Origin: Myxococcaceae bacterium
Lineage (GTDB): Bacteria > Myxococcota > Myxococcia > Myxococcales > Myxococcaceae
Assembly (NCBI GenBank): GCA_016793095.1
Contig: JAEUJQ010000076.1
Span: 1 to 64,000, forward strand
DNA: 64,000 nt
Direction: 5' to 3'
The notes below the pieces were generated by a model. That model had not been told where the DNA came from, searched no databases, and saw only the letters and a list, made by a program, of their open reading frames with translations. The translations under genes were made by a program, and so were the position numbers. Numbering within the stretch: position 1 is the first letter of the stretch; each line of letters opens with the position of its first letter. Positions 44,566-53,991 of the stretch are shown in pieces.

Positions 44566-45942
44566 TCACGCCCTGCGTTTGCGCCTGGGCCACAGCACCA
44601 CCGCCAGCGTGAAGGCCAGCCCACCACCGTGGCTGCACCCGACCGGCGCGAGCGGCCCTTCCCACGTCGCGCCCGCGTCGAGCGCGATGGGAGACAGCGG
44701 CACGCACACGCTGGTGGCGCCGAACTGGCACCGCGTGCCCGCGAGGCAGTTCGCCTGGGAGGTGCAGGTGCGCAGGCAGCGCCGCGCGGCGCCCAGGACG
44801 GTGCAGGCGGTGCCCTGGGCGCACTTCACGAGGGGACCACAGTCAGCTCCCTCGCCAACGATGGGAAGCTGCTTGAGGATGCAGAGCGCCCGCGCCCCGT
44901 CACACGTCATGAAGTCGGGGCAGGGCACAGCAGGCGAGCACGCCTGCGAGCAGTAGCGCGTGGGGTTCTGGGGGTCGGTGATGCACGAGCCGCCTCCGCA
45001 CTGCCCTGCGCTCAGGCACGCCTCGCCGTCGGGAATGCAGTCGCCATCTCCTGCCGGGCACATGGAGCGCGGCTGGCAGACGCCGTCGACGCGGCACTCG
45101 TTCGGGCAATCAGGGTCGTCGTTCTCGGCGCAGAAGGGCTGGCACACCCCGTCGGCGCCACACCGGCAGTCCGGGTCTTCGGGGACGCAGCCCGGGACAC
45201 AGCGGCCCTCGCGCGCGCAGTCCGGCCCCTCGTTCGCTGCGAGCCACGCCTCGAGGAACCGTCGGTACGGGTAGAGCAGCACCGACGAGGACACGCCGGC
45301 TCCGCACTCGGCCGTGATGAAGCTGTGCACCGCGCCCAGCCGCTCGCCAGAGGCGGTCGGCATGAAGGCGCCGCCGCCCGAGTCGCCGAAGCACAGGCCC
45401 TTCCCGAAGTCGCCGGACACCAGCACCATGCCCTGCGTGCGGTTCACCACCGCGCCGCTCACCGTCGTGGTGACGCTGCGGCGCTCGCCCGCTGGTCCGC
45501 CCTCGCTGCGTCCGTAGCCCACGTGGCGCACCCCGGACATCACCGCGGGCGGTGGTCCCCACCACGTCCACGCCTTCGGGGTCGCCGGTGGCGGACGGTC
45601 GAGCAGGAGCAGCGCGAGGTCGGCGCTCCCGCCGTCGGTCGCCTGGGCCCAGGTGAGGCGCTTCACCACCGTGTACATGCCTCCATCGCCCGGCGCGTCG
45701 ATGCGCGCGTGGTTCATGGCGAACATCGGAACGGCCTCGACGCAGTGCGCGGCGGTCACCAGCGTGCGTGATGCAATCAGGGTGGCGCTGCAGACCCCCG
45801 CGTCATTGTCGATGAAGAAGACGGCGTGGTCGTCGGGCGCGGGCACGCCTCCGATGATGGACTGGCGGAGCTGCGGCGCCAGCTCCCACGGCGGAGCGCA
45901 GGCGGCCAGGAGCCACGGCAGGAGGAGGAGCACGCGTCGCAC
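44566..45942 (-). CDS. Trypsin-like serine protease with Cys-rich region and MYXO-CTERM-like tail
   Basis: This is a 458-residue S1-family protease. Its signal holds a lipobox (LLAAC). IIGG at 29-32 marks the activation site. The triad is His66 (TAAHC), Asp108 (ADLALL) and Ser188 (GDSGGG). After the protease domain (about 29-235) come Cys-rich units like those in other lipoproteins here. The C-terminus has GCSHGGG, a hydrophobic helix and RRKRRA, a MYXO-CTERM-like anchor. It probably acts on extracellular protein at the surface and converges on the repeat array. Confidence 0.88.
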   Translation of the reverse strand: MRRVLLLLPWLLAACAPPWELAPQLRQSIIGGVPAPDDHAVFFIDNDAGVCSATLIASRTLVTAAHCVEAVPMFAMNHARIDAPGDGGMYTVVKRLTWAQATDGGSADLALLLLDRPPPATPKAWTWWGPPPAVMSGVRHVGYGRSEGGPAGERRSVTTTVSGAVVNRTQGMVLVSGDFGKGLCFGDSGGGAFMPTASGERLGAVHSFITAECGAGVSSSVLLYPYRRFLEAWLAANEGPDCAREGRCVPGCVPEDPDCRCGADGVCQPFCAENDDPDCPNECRVDGVCQPRSMCPAGDGDCIPDGEACLSAGQCGGGSCITDPQNPTRYCSQACSPAVPCPDFMTCDGARALCILKQLPIVGEGADCGPLVKCAQGTACTVLGAARRCLRTCTSQANCLAGTRCQFGATSVCVPLSPIALDAGATWEGPLAPVGCSHGGGLAFTLAVVLWPRRKRRA

Positions 45943-46157
45943 GGGACCGCTCCAGAGTCTCGCTTACCTCGCCGGTCCGCGACAGCGCGGCTCGCCGCCC
46001 AACCCCGCGAAGACGGCCTCCACGTCGAGGCTCGCGCGTCCGGTTCTTCCGAAAAACCCGTGCTCGTCACCTCCGCCGCGAATGCCGCGACCAGGTTGTC
46101 GATCTCACTGTCGGTCCTTACCGCCGCGCGGGCGGCCGTGCCTGGCTGCGCTGCCCG

Positions 46158-46934
46158 ATGCGACTCCTCCTCTCCACCGCGCTCCTCCTTCCGGGTCTCG
46201 CCATGGCTTCCCTCACGACGAAGAACATCCCCTGGGACCTCGACGGAGCCCCGTACGAGGGCATGCTCGTCTTCGACGACAAGGCTGCCCCCCGACCCGC
46301 GCTCGTCATGGTGCCCAACTGGTTGGGCGTGACGCCTGAGGCCGTGAAGCAGGCCGAGCTGGTCGCCGCCCGCGGGTACGTGGTGCTGGTCGCCGACGTC
46401 TACGGCACGAAGTCGCGCCCGAAGAACCGCGACGAAGCCGGCAAGTCGGCCGGCGCCCTCAAGAGCGACCGCCCCGCGCTCCGCCGCCGCGTCGCGAAAG
46501 CCCTCGAGGTGCTGCTCGCGCAGAAGTCGCCGAAGGTCGACGCGTCGAGGGTGGGCGCCATCGGCTTCTGCTTCGGGGGGACGGCGGTGCTCGAGCTGGC
46601 TCGGAGCGGCGCCCCCCTTGGCGCGGTCGTCTCGTTCCACGGTGGCCTCTCGTCACCCACCCCCGACGACGCGAAGAGCATCACCGCGAAGGTGCTCGTC
46701 CTGCACGGCGCAGACGATCCCTCCGTGCCGCCCGACGAGGTGGCGGCCTTCGAGTCCGAGATGCGCGCGGCGAAGGTGGACTGGCAGCTCGTCTCGTTCG
46801 GCGGCGCGGTGCACAGCTTCACCGACCCCAACGCGAACGTGCCCGGTCGCGCGTCGTACCACCCGGTCGTCGCCGCGCGGGCCTGGGCGATGATGGACGC
46901 CCTCTTCGCCGAGGTGTTCGCCACGAAGCGGTAG
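46158..46934 (+). CDS. Exported dienelactone hydrolase-family enzyme
   Basis: This is a 258-residue alpha/beta hydrolase with a Sec signal (LLLSTALLLPGLAMA). The nucleophile is the Cys in GFCFGGT, as in dienelactone hydrolases. GADDPS supplies the Asp and VHSFTDPN the His. YEGMLVF near the start holds the family Glu. Export is unusual for a catabolic dienelactone hydrolase, so the substrate is probably an extracellular ester or lactone. It is divergent from the protease gene over 215 bp and ends 5 bp from the convergent CoA transferase gene. Confidence 0.85.
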   Translation: MRLLLSTALLLPGLAMASLTTKNIPWDLDGAPYEGMLVFDDKAAPRPALVMVPNWLGVTPEAVKQAELVAARGYVVLVADVYGTKSRPKNRDEAGKSAGALKSDRPALRRRVAKALEVLLAQKSPKVDASRVGAIGFCFGGTAVLELARSGAPLGAVVSFHGGLSSPTPDDAKSITAKVLVLHGADDPSVPPDEVAAFESEMRAAKVDWQLVSFGGAVHSFTDPNANVPGRASYHPVVAARAWAMMDALFAEVFATKR

Positions 46935-46939
46935 CCTCT

Positions 46940-48232
46940 CTACAGGGCCACGTTGCGCAGCTTCGCGAACCCCTTCTTCAGCTCGGCGCGGAAGTCCGGG
47001 TGCGCGATCGAGATGAGCAGCTCGGCCCGCTGCCGCAGCGTCTTGCCGTGCAGGTTGACGGCGCCGAACTCGGTCACGACCCATTGGACGTGGCCGCGCG
47101 TGGTGACGACACCGGCGCCGTCCTTCAGCTGGAGCGTGATGCGGCTCACCTTGCCCCCCGCCGCCGTGGACGGGAGCGCGATGATCGGCTTGCCTCCAGG
47201 CGAGCGCGCCGCGCCGCGGATGAAGTCCATCTGCCCGCCGATGCCCGAGTAGATGCGGTGGCCCATCGAGTCGGCGCTCACCTGCCCCGTGAGGTCGATC
47301 TCGATGGCCGAGTTGATCGCCACCACCTTGTCGTTCTTCGAGATGAGCGAGGTGTCGTTGGTGCGGTCGCAGGGGTGGAACTCGACCTGCTGGTTGTCGT
47401 GCACGAAGTCGAACAGCCTCTTCGAGCCCGTCACGAACGAGACGACGCTGCGCCCGGCGTGCACCTTCTTGCGGCGGTTGTTCACCACGCCGTTCTCGAC
47501 CAGCGGGATGAGGCCGTCCGAGAACATCTCGGTGTGCACGCCGAGGTCCACCTTGTTGCCGAGCCGCGCGAGCACCGCGTCGGGGATGGCGCCGATGCCC
47601 ATCTGCAGACAGCTGCCGTCTTCCACGAGGTCGGCGATGAGCTCTCCGATGCGTGACTCCACCTCGCTGATCTCTCCGGGCACCATCGCGTTGAGCGGTC
47701 GGTTGGTGGTGGTGAAGCTCGTCACCCGCTCGAGCGGGAACACCGAGTGGCCCAGGGTGCGCGGCATCTGCTCGTTGATCTCCGCGACGACCTTCTTCGC
47801 GTGCCAGGCCGCGGCGAGCGCAGCGTCCACCGACGTGCCCAGCGTGCAGTCGGCGTGCGTGTTCGGTGGCGACAACTGCAGGAGCGCGACGTCGAGATCG
47901 ACGGCCCGTGAGCCGAAGAGCGCGGGGATCTCGGACAGGAAGATGGGCATGAAGTCCGCGCGGCCCTCCGCGATGGGGCCGCGGAGCCCGCCGCCGGTGA
48001 AGAGCGAGACCGAGAAGAAGCGGCCCGCGTGCTGGGGCTCGGCGAAGGTGGCCGGGCCGGTCGTGTGCAGGTGGTAGAGGGTCACGTCTTCGAGGTCGGT
48101 GCGCCGGCAGAGCGCCTCGACCAGGGGCGTGGGCGTCGCGGAGGCTCCATGAATGAAGACCTTGTCGCCGCTCTTGATGACCTTCACTGCGTCGTCCGCG
48201 CTCACGGCGCGGTCCTTCCAGGGCGTCGTCAT
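46940..48232 (-). CDS. Acetyl-CoA hydrolase/transferase family (4-hydroxybutyrate CoA-transferase-like)
   Basis: This is a 430-residue class I CoA transferase. The active-site Glu that forms the acyl-CoA thioester is Glu235, in GVHTEMFSDG. GIGAIPDAVL and IYSGIGGQMDFIRGA are the usual CoA-pocket blocks. It resembles AbfT/Cat2-type enzymes, which move CoA between acetyl-CoA and 4-hydroxybutyrate or related acids; a succinyl-CoA:acetate CoA-transferase or acetyl-CoA hydrolase is also possible. The start is the ATG at 48232. TesB lies upstream in the same direction, another CoA-thioester enzyme. Confidence 0.87.
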   Translation of the reverse strand: MTTPWKDRAVSADDAVKVIKSGDKVFIHGASATPTPLVEALCRRTDLEDVTLYHLHTTGPATFAEPQHAGRFFSVSLFTGGGLRGPIAEGRADFMPIFLSEIPALFGSRAVDLDVALLQLSPPNTHADCTLGTSVDAALAAAWHAKKVVAEINEQMPRTLGHSVFPLERVTSFTTTNRPLNAMVPGEISEVESRIGELIADLVEDGSCLQMGIGAIPDAVLARLGNKVDLGVHTEMFSDGLIPLVENGVVNNRRKKVHAGRSVVSFVTGSKRLFDFVHDNQQVEFHPCDRTNDTSLISKNDKVVAINSAIEIDLTGQVSADSMGHRIYSGIGGQMDFIRGAARSPGGKPIIALPSTAAGGKVSRITLQLKDGAGVVTTRGHVQWVVTEFGAVNLHGKTLRQRAELLISIAHPDFRAELKKGFAKLRNVAL

Positions 48233-48414
48233 GGCCGGGCTGTCTAGCGAGCGGCGTGCCGGCGTCAGGCGACGGGTCGTTGACGCGGGTTCAGCCGCAG
48301 CGGCTTCCGTTGCCTCGGGGCGGCGACGGGGCTCCGTCAGCGTGGGCCATCGACCTCCCGCGCCCCCGCAGGACCTGCGCCGTGGACCCGCCGCACCGCA
48401 GGGACTGCTCACCC

Positions 48415-49272
48415 TCACCGCTTTCGCGTCAGCCCTTCCTGGGCGGTGGTCGCGACCAGGATTCCGTCGCGGGTGTAAACGCGGCCGAAGACGAGCCCAC
48501 GCGCGCCGGCGGCGTTGGGCGAGTGCATGACGTGCAGCAGCCACTCATCGACGCGGACCGGCCGGTGGAACCAGACCGCGTGGTCGAGGCTGGCCACCTG
48601 CATTCCGCCGGTCCACCAGGTCGCGGCGTGGGGCTTCATCGACGTGGTGATGAAGGCCGAGTCGGACGCGTAGGCGAGCAGCGCCTGGTGCAGCGCTGGC
48701 GAGTCCGGCAGGCGGTGCTTCGCTCTGAGCCAGATGGAGCGGTCGGGCGCGCGCGGCTGCGGGTTGAACGGGTCGTCGTCTTCGACGGTGCGCAGCTCGA
48801 TGGGCCGCTCGGCCAGCGCCCACGCCTTCATCGCCTCGGGCAGCTTGTCGGCGTGCCGGGCGAAGCGCTCCTGGTCGGTCGGCAACGTCTCGGGCGCGGG
48901 CACGGTCGGCATCGCGTCCTGGTGCGAGAAGCCCTCCTCCTGCTTCTGGAAGGACGCGGCGAGGTTGAAGATGGCCTCGCCGTGCTGAATCGCCACCACG
49001 CGGCGGGTGGTGAAGCTCGAGCCGTCGCGAATGCGGTCCACGTCGTAGACGATGGGGGCCTTCACGTCGCCGGGGCGCAGGAAGTAGGCGTGCAGCGAGT
49101 GCACCGGCCGCGCGTCGGGCACCGTTCGCATCGCCGCCGTGAGCGCCTGGCCCAGCACCTGCCCGCCGAAGACGACGCCCCAGCCGAGGTCGTGGCTCTG
49201 GCCGCGGAAGAGGTTCTCTTCGAGCTTCTCGAGGGACAGCTGGGACACCAGCTCATCGAGGATGGACGGCAT
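48415..49272 (-). CDS. tesB: Acyl-CoA thioesterase II
   Basis: This 285-residue double hot-dog thioesterase hydrolyses acyl-CoA to free acid. Family marks are FRGQSHDLGWGVVFGGQVLGQ, VHSLHAYFLRPGD, GSSFTTRRVVAIQHGE and the C-terminal DSAFITTSM with LDHAVWFHRPVRVDEWLL. The length fits TesB. A good ribosome site (AAGGGAAGG) precedes the ATG. Its place next to a CoA transferase gene suggests a role in acyl-CoA turnover. The gap between the two is 182 bp, so they may have separate promoters. Confidence 0.93.
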   Translation of the reverse strand: MPSILDELVSQLSLEKLEENLFRGQSHDLGWGVVFGGQVLGQALTAAMRTVPDARPVHSLHAYFLRPGDVKAPIVYDVDRIRDGSSFTTRRVVAIQHGEAIFNLAASFQKQEEGFSHQDAMPTVPAPETLPTDQERFARHADKLPEAMKAWALAERPIELRTVEDDDPFNPQPRAPDRSIWLRAKHRLPDSPALHQALLAYASDSAFITTSMKPHAATWWTGGMQVASLDHAVWFHRPVRVDEWLLHVMHSPNAAGARGLVFGRVYTRDGILVATTAQEGLTRKR

Positions 49273-49378
49273 GGCCTTCCCTTACGCGCAAGGGCGCCGT
49301 TCGCAACCCCGCCGCGGCGCGAAAGTCGACCGCGGGCCCGCGCGGGGGTGGAATGAGCCTGACTCCAGGAGGCCTCCC

Positions 49379-49924
49379 ATGCGCGTGACCACCCGACGGC
49401 TGCTGCTCCGCGACTTCGACGAGCGAGACCTCGATCGCGCCCCTCCAACACCCCCGCGCCCTTCGAGCGTGCCAGTGCAGCCCTTCGACTGGCGCGACGT
49501 CGCCGGCGTGAAGCGGCAGGTGCGCGAGGCGCTCTCGTCGGCGCGAGAGGACCCTCGGGTCACCTGGGATCTCGCGATGGTGGTGACGGCGACCGACGAG
49601 CTCATCGGCCGCGCGGGGCTGCGCCGCAACGAGCGCGAGCCGAAGGAGGCGCAGGTGTGGTTCGCGTCGGACCCCGCGTGGTGGAACCAGGGCTTCGCCA
49701 ACGAGACGCTCACCGCGCTGCTGGGCGTGTGCTTCGACCAGCTGCGGCTCCACCGGATCACCGCGGAGTGCAGCCCGGCGAACGCCGGAGCGGTCGCGCT
49801 CTTCGAGGGCCTGGGCCTGCGGCGCGAGGCGCACTTCGTCGAGAACGTGCAGCAGGGCAGCGCCTGGGTGGACACGGCCGTCTTCGCGATGCTCGACCGC
49901 GAGTGGGCTGCCAGGCCGCGGTGA
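49379..49924 (+). CDS. GNAT-family N-acetyltransferase (RimJ-like)
   Basis: This 181-residue protein starts at the ATG at 49379, with AGGAGG nearby as ribosome site. TTRRLLLRDFDERD opens the family, WWNQGFANETLTALLGVCFDQL gives the acetyl-CoA pocket, and HRITAECSPANAGAVALFEGLG the final block. The pattern suits RimJ/RimL-type or small-molecule acetyltransferases. The substrate is not readable. It is divergent from tesB. Confidence 0.87.
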   Translation: MRVTTRRLLLRDFDERDLDRAPPTPPRPSSVPVQPFDWRDVAGVKRQVREALSSAREDPRVTWDLAMVVTATDELIGRAGLRRNEREPKEAQVWFASDPAWWNQGFANETLTALLGVCFDQLRLHRITAECSPANAGAVALFEGLGLRREAHFVENVQQGSAWVDTAVFAMLDREWAARPR

Positions 49925-49955
49925 CGGGGCGTGCTGGTTCTCGCCGCGCGAGCGC

Positions 49956-51881
49956 TCAGGGCGCGGGCACACCGAGGCGCCGCACGAGGTTCTCCAGCGC
50001 CTCCTCCAGCTTGCGTTGGGTGAGCGCCTTCAGCTGCGCCTCGTAGAGCTCGGCGAAGTTGCCGCCCTGCGTGTTGAAGATGCGCATCGCTTCGTCGTGT
50101 GCCTGGCGCCTCGCCTCGTCCAGCGCGAGGTCGCCATACCGATCGATGGCCCACGTGTAGAGGAGCTCGTCAACGCCCTCCGGGCCGACCTTCTTCAGCC
50201 AGTCCATGAAGGCACGGCCCGTGAGGCCCGACGCCTGGGCCACCTCGTCGAGCCCGCCAGCGTACGTGTGGCCGATGGGGAAGTCGGCGGCGAGGCGCAC
50301 GAGCTGATCCGGACTCAGGCGCGTCGTCGTCGCGAGCGCGTTCAGGTCTGCGCCAGTGGACACGAGGTTGTCCGCGGCTGCCTTCACCTGGTCCGGCGTC
50401 AGCCCGTACAGCGGGCTCCCCGGGTCCTTCGAGGCCTCGGTGAAGATGCCGGTGAGCAGCTCCCGCTGTTCCCGCTTGCGCGCCTCGGACTGCTGGTGGC
50501 CGTGGATGAGGCCGGTGACGATGCTGATGCCCGCGCCCACCACGGCGATGGCGGCGCCGACCGCCTGCGCGCCGGGGACGAGGGCGATGGCGCCTCCGAC
50601 CGCGGCCAACGTGTCGCCGACGGCCGCGCCCACCGTCTTGAGGTTCGGGTCGTCGAGGGCCGCGCCGATCGACTGGGCCGCCGAGATGGTGGACAGGGCG
50701 AAGCTGAGGACCGGCGTCACCTTCTCGAGCACCTTGCCGAGATCGCCGAGCGCCTTCCCGCCGACCCGCAGCGCCTTGTTGGTGGCGTCGCGCGTCGCCT
50801 GGGCGATGGCGCCGAAGCCCTTCGCGAGCAGCTCGGCGCCGGCGGCCGAGGCGTTCATGATCGCCAGCACCTGCTGTTGGCCGTTGGGCGCGTTCGCGGC
50901 CTCCGACAGGTAGACGCCCATGCCGACGGCCGTGGTGACGGTCGAGAGCGTGCCCATGGGGCCGCCAGCCTTCGTGCCGTCGAGCAGCGCCTTCGCCTTC
51001 TCGGACTCGAGGTACTTCGTCAACGCCTCGGTGCTGCCCGTGCACGCCGCCGTCACCACCGCCGAGGTGAAGTCCTCGAGCGCCGGCAGGCCCTCCTGGA
51101 TGAACTTCGTGACGTCGCTCGACACGAACTTCGTCGTGGAGAGGAACGAGTGCAGCTCGGTGAGCAGCGCCGCGGCGCCCTTCGTGTCGCCCTGAGCGAG
51201 CGCCTGCTTCGCCAGCGTGTCCGTCGCGGCGCTCATCGCCTCGACCAGGCCCTTCTCGGCCTTCTCGAACCCGGGCGGCAGCGCCCCGGCGGTCTTCAGG
51301 CCCTCGACGGTGTCGATGACGAACTGCGCCTGGGTCGGGTCGCGTGCGAGCTGCGTGAGGGAGCTCGCGAGCGCCTCCGCGGCCTTCGGGTTCGTGCGGG
51401 CGAGCTCGACGAGGCGGTCCCGGTTGGTCGAGACCGCCTGCTGCAGCTCGGCGTTGGCGGCCTTCTGCTCGTCGAGGGCGCCCTGGTGCTTCTCCCAGTA
51501 GGCGGCCTGGTACTCCTCGCGCTGCTTCGGCGTGAGGGCCGGCCCCACCTCCGAGAGCTGCTGGTCGAGCTCCTGCTGAAGCTTCGCCACCTCGTCGTTC
51601 GCCCTGGCGGCGCGGCTCGTGGCCTCGGTGACGGCCTTCACCTCCGCGGGCACGGGCGGCGGAGGACGACCGGCTCTGAGCTGTCTCACCTCGAGCGCGG
51701 CGGCGGCCTCCGTGAGGCGGGTGGGGCTGCCCAGCCTGGCGGTCTGGCGCAGGCTCGCGCCGCGCCCCGTCGAGAGCTCGTCCATCGACAGCCGCGGGCG
51801 GGGACTCGGGCTCTTCGTGGGTGCTGGCGTGAGGGGCTTCGGGCGGCGCAGCGGCTCGAGGCCCGTCTTCTTGATGGTCAT
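49956..51881 (-). CDS. 641-residue helical protein of unknown function with Pro-rich N-terminus
   Basis: The first 55 residues are Pro- and Arg-rich without a Sec signal. Residues 80-160 are strongly coiled-coil (EVAKLQQELDQQLSEVG and onward). The middle is all helical. Residues 416-460 are Gly/Ala-rich and hydrophobic (DTLAAVGGAIALVP, then AVGAAIAVVGAGISIVTGLI), a possible membrane-inserting hairpin. The end is again helical (about 470-640). No enzyme motif is seen. The layout of a Pro-rich tip, coiled coil and hydrophobic hairpin recalls translocator or pore-forming effectors, but this is only an analogy. The neighbouring genes to the right include a probable toxin. Confidence 0.7.
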   Translation of the reverse strand: MTIKKTGLEPLRRPKPLTPAPTKSPSPRPRLSMDELSTGRGASLRQTARLGSPTRLTEAAAALEVRQLRAGRPPPPVPAEVKAVTEATSRAARANDEVAKLQQELDQQLSEVGPALTPKQREEYQAAYWEKHQGALDEQKAANAELQQAVSTNRDRLVELARTNPKAAEALASSLTQLARDPTQAQFVIDTVEGLKTAGALPPGFEKAEKGLVEAMSAATDTLAKQALAQGDTKGAAALLTELHSFLSTTKFVSSDVTKFIQEGLPALEDFTSAVVTAACTGSTEALTKYLESEKAKALLDGTKAGGPMGTLSTVTTAVGMGVYLSEAANAPNGQQQVLAIMNASAAGAELLAKGFGAIAQATRDATNKALRVGGKALGDLGKVLEKVTPVLSFALSTISAAQSIGAALDDPNLKTVGAAVGDTLAAVGGAIALVPGAQAVGAAIAVVGAGISIVTGLIHGHQQSEARKREQRELLTGIFTEASKDPGSPLYGLTPDQVKAAADNLVSTGADLNALATTTRLSPDQLVRLAADFPIGHTYAGGLDEVAQASGLTGRAFMDWLKKVGPEGVDELLYTWAIDRYGDLALDEARRQAHDEAMRIFNTQGGNFAELYEAQLKALTQRKLEEALENLVRRLGVPAP

Positions 51882-51991
51882 GATGATGACTTCAACGCCG
51901 AAGGTCGCACCGAGTCCACTCCGCGTCTCGCAGTGAGCCCTCCGCGTGACAGCGCGGGTGACGGTCTGGGTGGTCGGGTAGAGTGGCTCGA

Positions 51992-52936
51992 ATGAGCGAC
52001 GATGACGAGGCGATGGACGAATCGACGACCGCGTGGCAGCCCGACCCGCTCGAGGACGCGTGGCTCGACCAGGAGCTGTCGCAGGTCCAGAAGCTCGCGC
52101 AACAGCGGCTGGAGACGGACGCGCTCGACGCCGCGGCGCATGCCTGGCTGGGCCTCGCGAGGTGCGCGCAGGGAGACCGCCGCGAGGGCTTCGCAGGGTT
52201 GACGCGTGCCTTCGAGCTCTTCCGGAAGAAGGAGGCGGCCTCGTCGAACGAAGACGAGAAGGCCGAGCTCGCGTGGGAGCTGCACGCCATCGGGAACAGG
52301 CTGCTCGAGGCGCTCCAGGAGGAGCCGGAGGCGGCGGTCGAGGCGGCGCGCTTTGTGGTGGAGACCCTGAAGCTCGAGCACCCGATGAGCCTGCGCTGGC
52401 TCGCCGAGGACCTCGCCCCGAAGGACCCGGTGAAGGCCGCGGGGCTGCTCAAGCGCGCGCTCGCGGTGGAGCCGACCGACCCCGAGACGCACTACCTCGC
52501 GGCGCGCGTGATGGCCCGCATGGGGAAGAAGCCGCAGGTGCTCGGCGAGCTGTCGAAGGCCATCGAGTACGCCGAGGGCACCATCGCCGTGCGCGCGCTG
52601 GCGCGTGTCGAGCCCGACTTCGACGGCTTCCGCGACGACGAGCAGTTCAAGCAGCTCACGGACCTGCTGCCCACGAGCGAGCCGCTGCGCGCGGTCTACA
52701 CGGCGCTCGACGAGGGCCGCTTCGTCGAGGTGCTCTCGCTCGCCGAGGCTGCGACGCCGAAGGTGAAGAACGCCCTCGACCTCTTGTACCCGTGCCGAGA
52801 GGCCCTCGAGCAGCTCATCGACGGCGGTGACGACGCGCGCGTGGCCGAGCTCGAGGCGCTGCAGGCCACCATCGAGGACCACGAGGGTCGTGACGAGGAG
52901 AGCCCCACCTACGCGCGGTTCTGCGGCGACGCCTGA
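51992..52936 (+). CDS. TPR-type repeat protein
   Basis: This is a 314-residue acidic cytoplasmic protein with TPR-like helical pairs: AAAHAWLGLARCAQGDRREG, AAGLLKRALAVEPTDPETHY and MARMGKKPQVLGELSKAIEY. TPR proteins bind partner proteins. The start is the ATG at 51992, three codons after a GTG. It is divergent from the helical protein over 110 bp and 82 bp before the possible toxin gene, so it could serve as a chaperone for one of them. That is context only. Confidence 0.7.
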   Translation: MSDDDEAMDESTTAWQPDPLEDAWLDQELSQVQKLAQQRLETDALDAAAHAWLGLARCAQGDRREGFAGLTRAFELFRKKEAASSNEDEKAELAWELHAIGNRLLEALQEEPEAAVEAARFVVETLKLEHPMSLRWLAEDLAPKDPVKAAGLLKRALAVEPTDPETHYLAARVMARMGKKPQVLGELSKAIEYAEGTIAVRALARVEPDFDGFRDDEQFKQLTDLLPTSEPLRAVYTALDEGRFVEVLSLAEAATPKVKNALDLLYPCREALEQLIDGGDDARVAELEALQATIEDHEGRDEESPTYARFCGDA

Positions 52937-53018
52937 GGTGCGCTGAGCTGGTGTTGACGTGGGTCAGGCGCCGTCTCCGGGGGTCGAGGCGCCGCCGGTC
53001 ACGCGGTACACTGCCGGA

Positions 53019-53984
53019 ATGAGCGACCAACGGATCAAGGGTCCCACGGTGCCACGGCAGGCTCCGGTGGCCCGTACGGCTCCCCGCGCCCCCGACCGCC
53101 CTCCGACCCCGCCGCCCGCCGCTGCGGCGCCGAAGGGTTGGACGCCGAAGCCACGCGCTGCCCGTCCCGTCCAGGCGCCTCCGACGAAGGAACAGATCGT
53201 TCAGGAGGTGCTGAAGGACGGGCCGAAGGGCACCGTCGGGCAGGCCGTCGACTACTGGAAGCAGGTCGGCCAGCAGGGCGGCGCGAAGGGCGTCGCCGGC
53301 AAGGTGATGGGCGGCCTGCTCGAGTTCTCCGGGCTGCCGGCGGTGGAGCGCAGCGCCGCCGAGCTCGGCGCGCGGGTGGGCGTCGACGACTCGAAGGCGA
53401 ACATCGCGAAGGCGGGCGGGAAGCTGGCCTTCAACGCCGGCGTCGTGGTGCTGAACGGGCTCGCCGCGGGCAAGGCCGTCACCTCGGTGCTGGGCCTCGG
53501 CGGCAAGGCCGCGAACCTGAGCGCGAGCGTGGTGCGGCACTACACCTCGGCCGACACGGCGCAGAAGATCATGCAGTCGGGGGAGATCTGGGCGTCGAAG
53601 GTGGGCAACGCCGGCGTCGACAAGGTGTACCTCCTCGCCGAGCAGGGGAGCGGGGGCATGAACTTCCTGCGCCGGCTCAACATCGGCTACGGGAGCGCCG
53701 CGAAGACGGCGAAGGCCATCGAGATCAACCTGACGAAGCTCCCGCCCGAGGTGGCGGCGAAGTTCGTCGAGTCGGCGGCGAGCGGCCCTCTCGCGCTCGA
53801 GAAGTTCGTCACCCACGCGGGCAGTCTCAACTTCAATGCCTTCCGCGACGCCGTGCGGGTGCTCGACACCAACACCATGCGGGTGACGATGGAGCAGCTC
53901 GGCAAGGCCGGGGCGAGCCTCGGCAAGGTGGTCGCGGCCACCGTCTCGGGCAACCGCGCGGCGGGCTCCGTCAACGAGCCGTGA
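53019..53984 (+). CDS. Possible ADP-ribosyltransferase toxin (ART-HYD1-like) with Pro-rich N-terminus
   Basis: This is a 321-residue protein without a signal peptide. Residues 1-55 are Pro-rich. A helical region follows (56-165) with a hydrophobic stretch (NAGVVVLNGLAAGKAVTSVLG). The segment RHYTSADTAQKIMQSGEIWA at 173-192 and KVYLLAEQGSG near 202 match the opening of HYD1-type ADP-ribosyltransferase domains, which in polymorphic toxins begin HYTS, then a small residue plus Ile, Ser-Gly, then GVYL. Here the usual Gly-Val-Tyr is Lys-Val-Tyr. A Glu that could be catalytic is in AIEINLT (236). The lipoprotein gene 7 bp downstream is in the position of an immunity gene. The toxin activity is an inference. 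Confidence 0.6.
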   Translation: MSDQRIKGPTVPRQAPVARTAPRAPDRPPTPPPAAAAPKGWTPKPRAARPVQAPPTKEQIVQEVLKDGPKGTVGQAVDYWKQVGQQGGAKGVAGKVMGGLLEFSGLPAVERSAAELGARVGVDDSKANIAKAGGKLAFNAGVVVLNGLAAGKAVTSVLGLGGKAANLSASVVRHYTSADTAQKIMQSGEIWASKVGNAGVDKVYLLAEQGSGGMNFLRRLNIGYGSAAKTAKAIEINLTKLPPEVAAKFVESAASGPLALEKFVTHAGSLNFNAFRDAVRVLDTNTMRVTMEQLGKAGASLGKVVAATVSGNRAAGSVNEP

Positions 53985-53991
53985 GGGCGTG

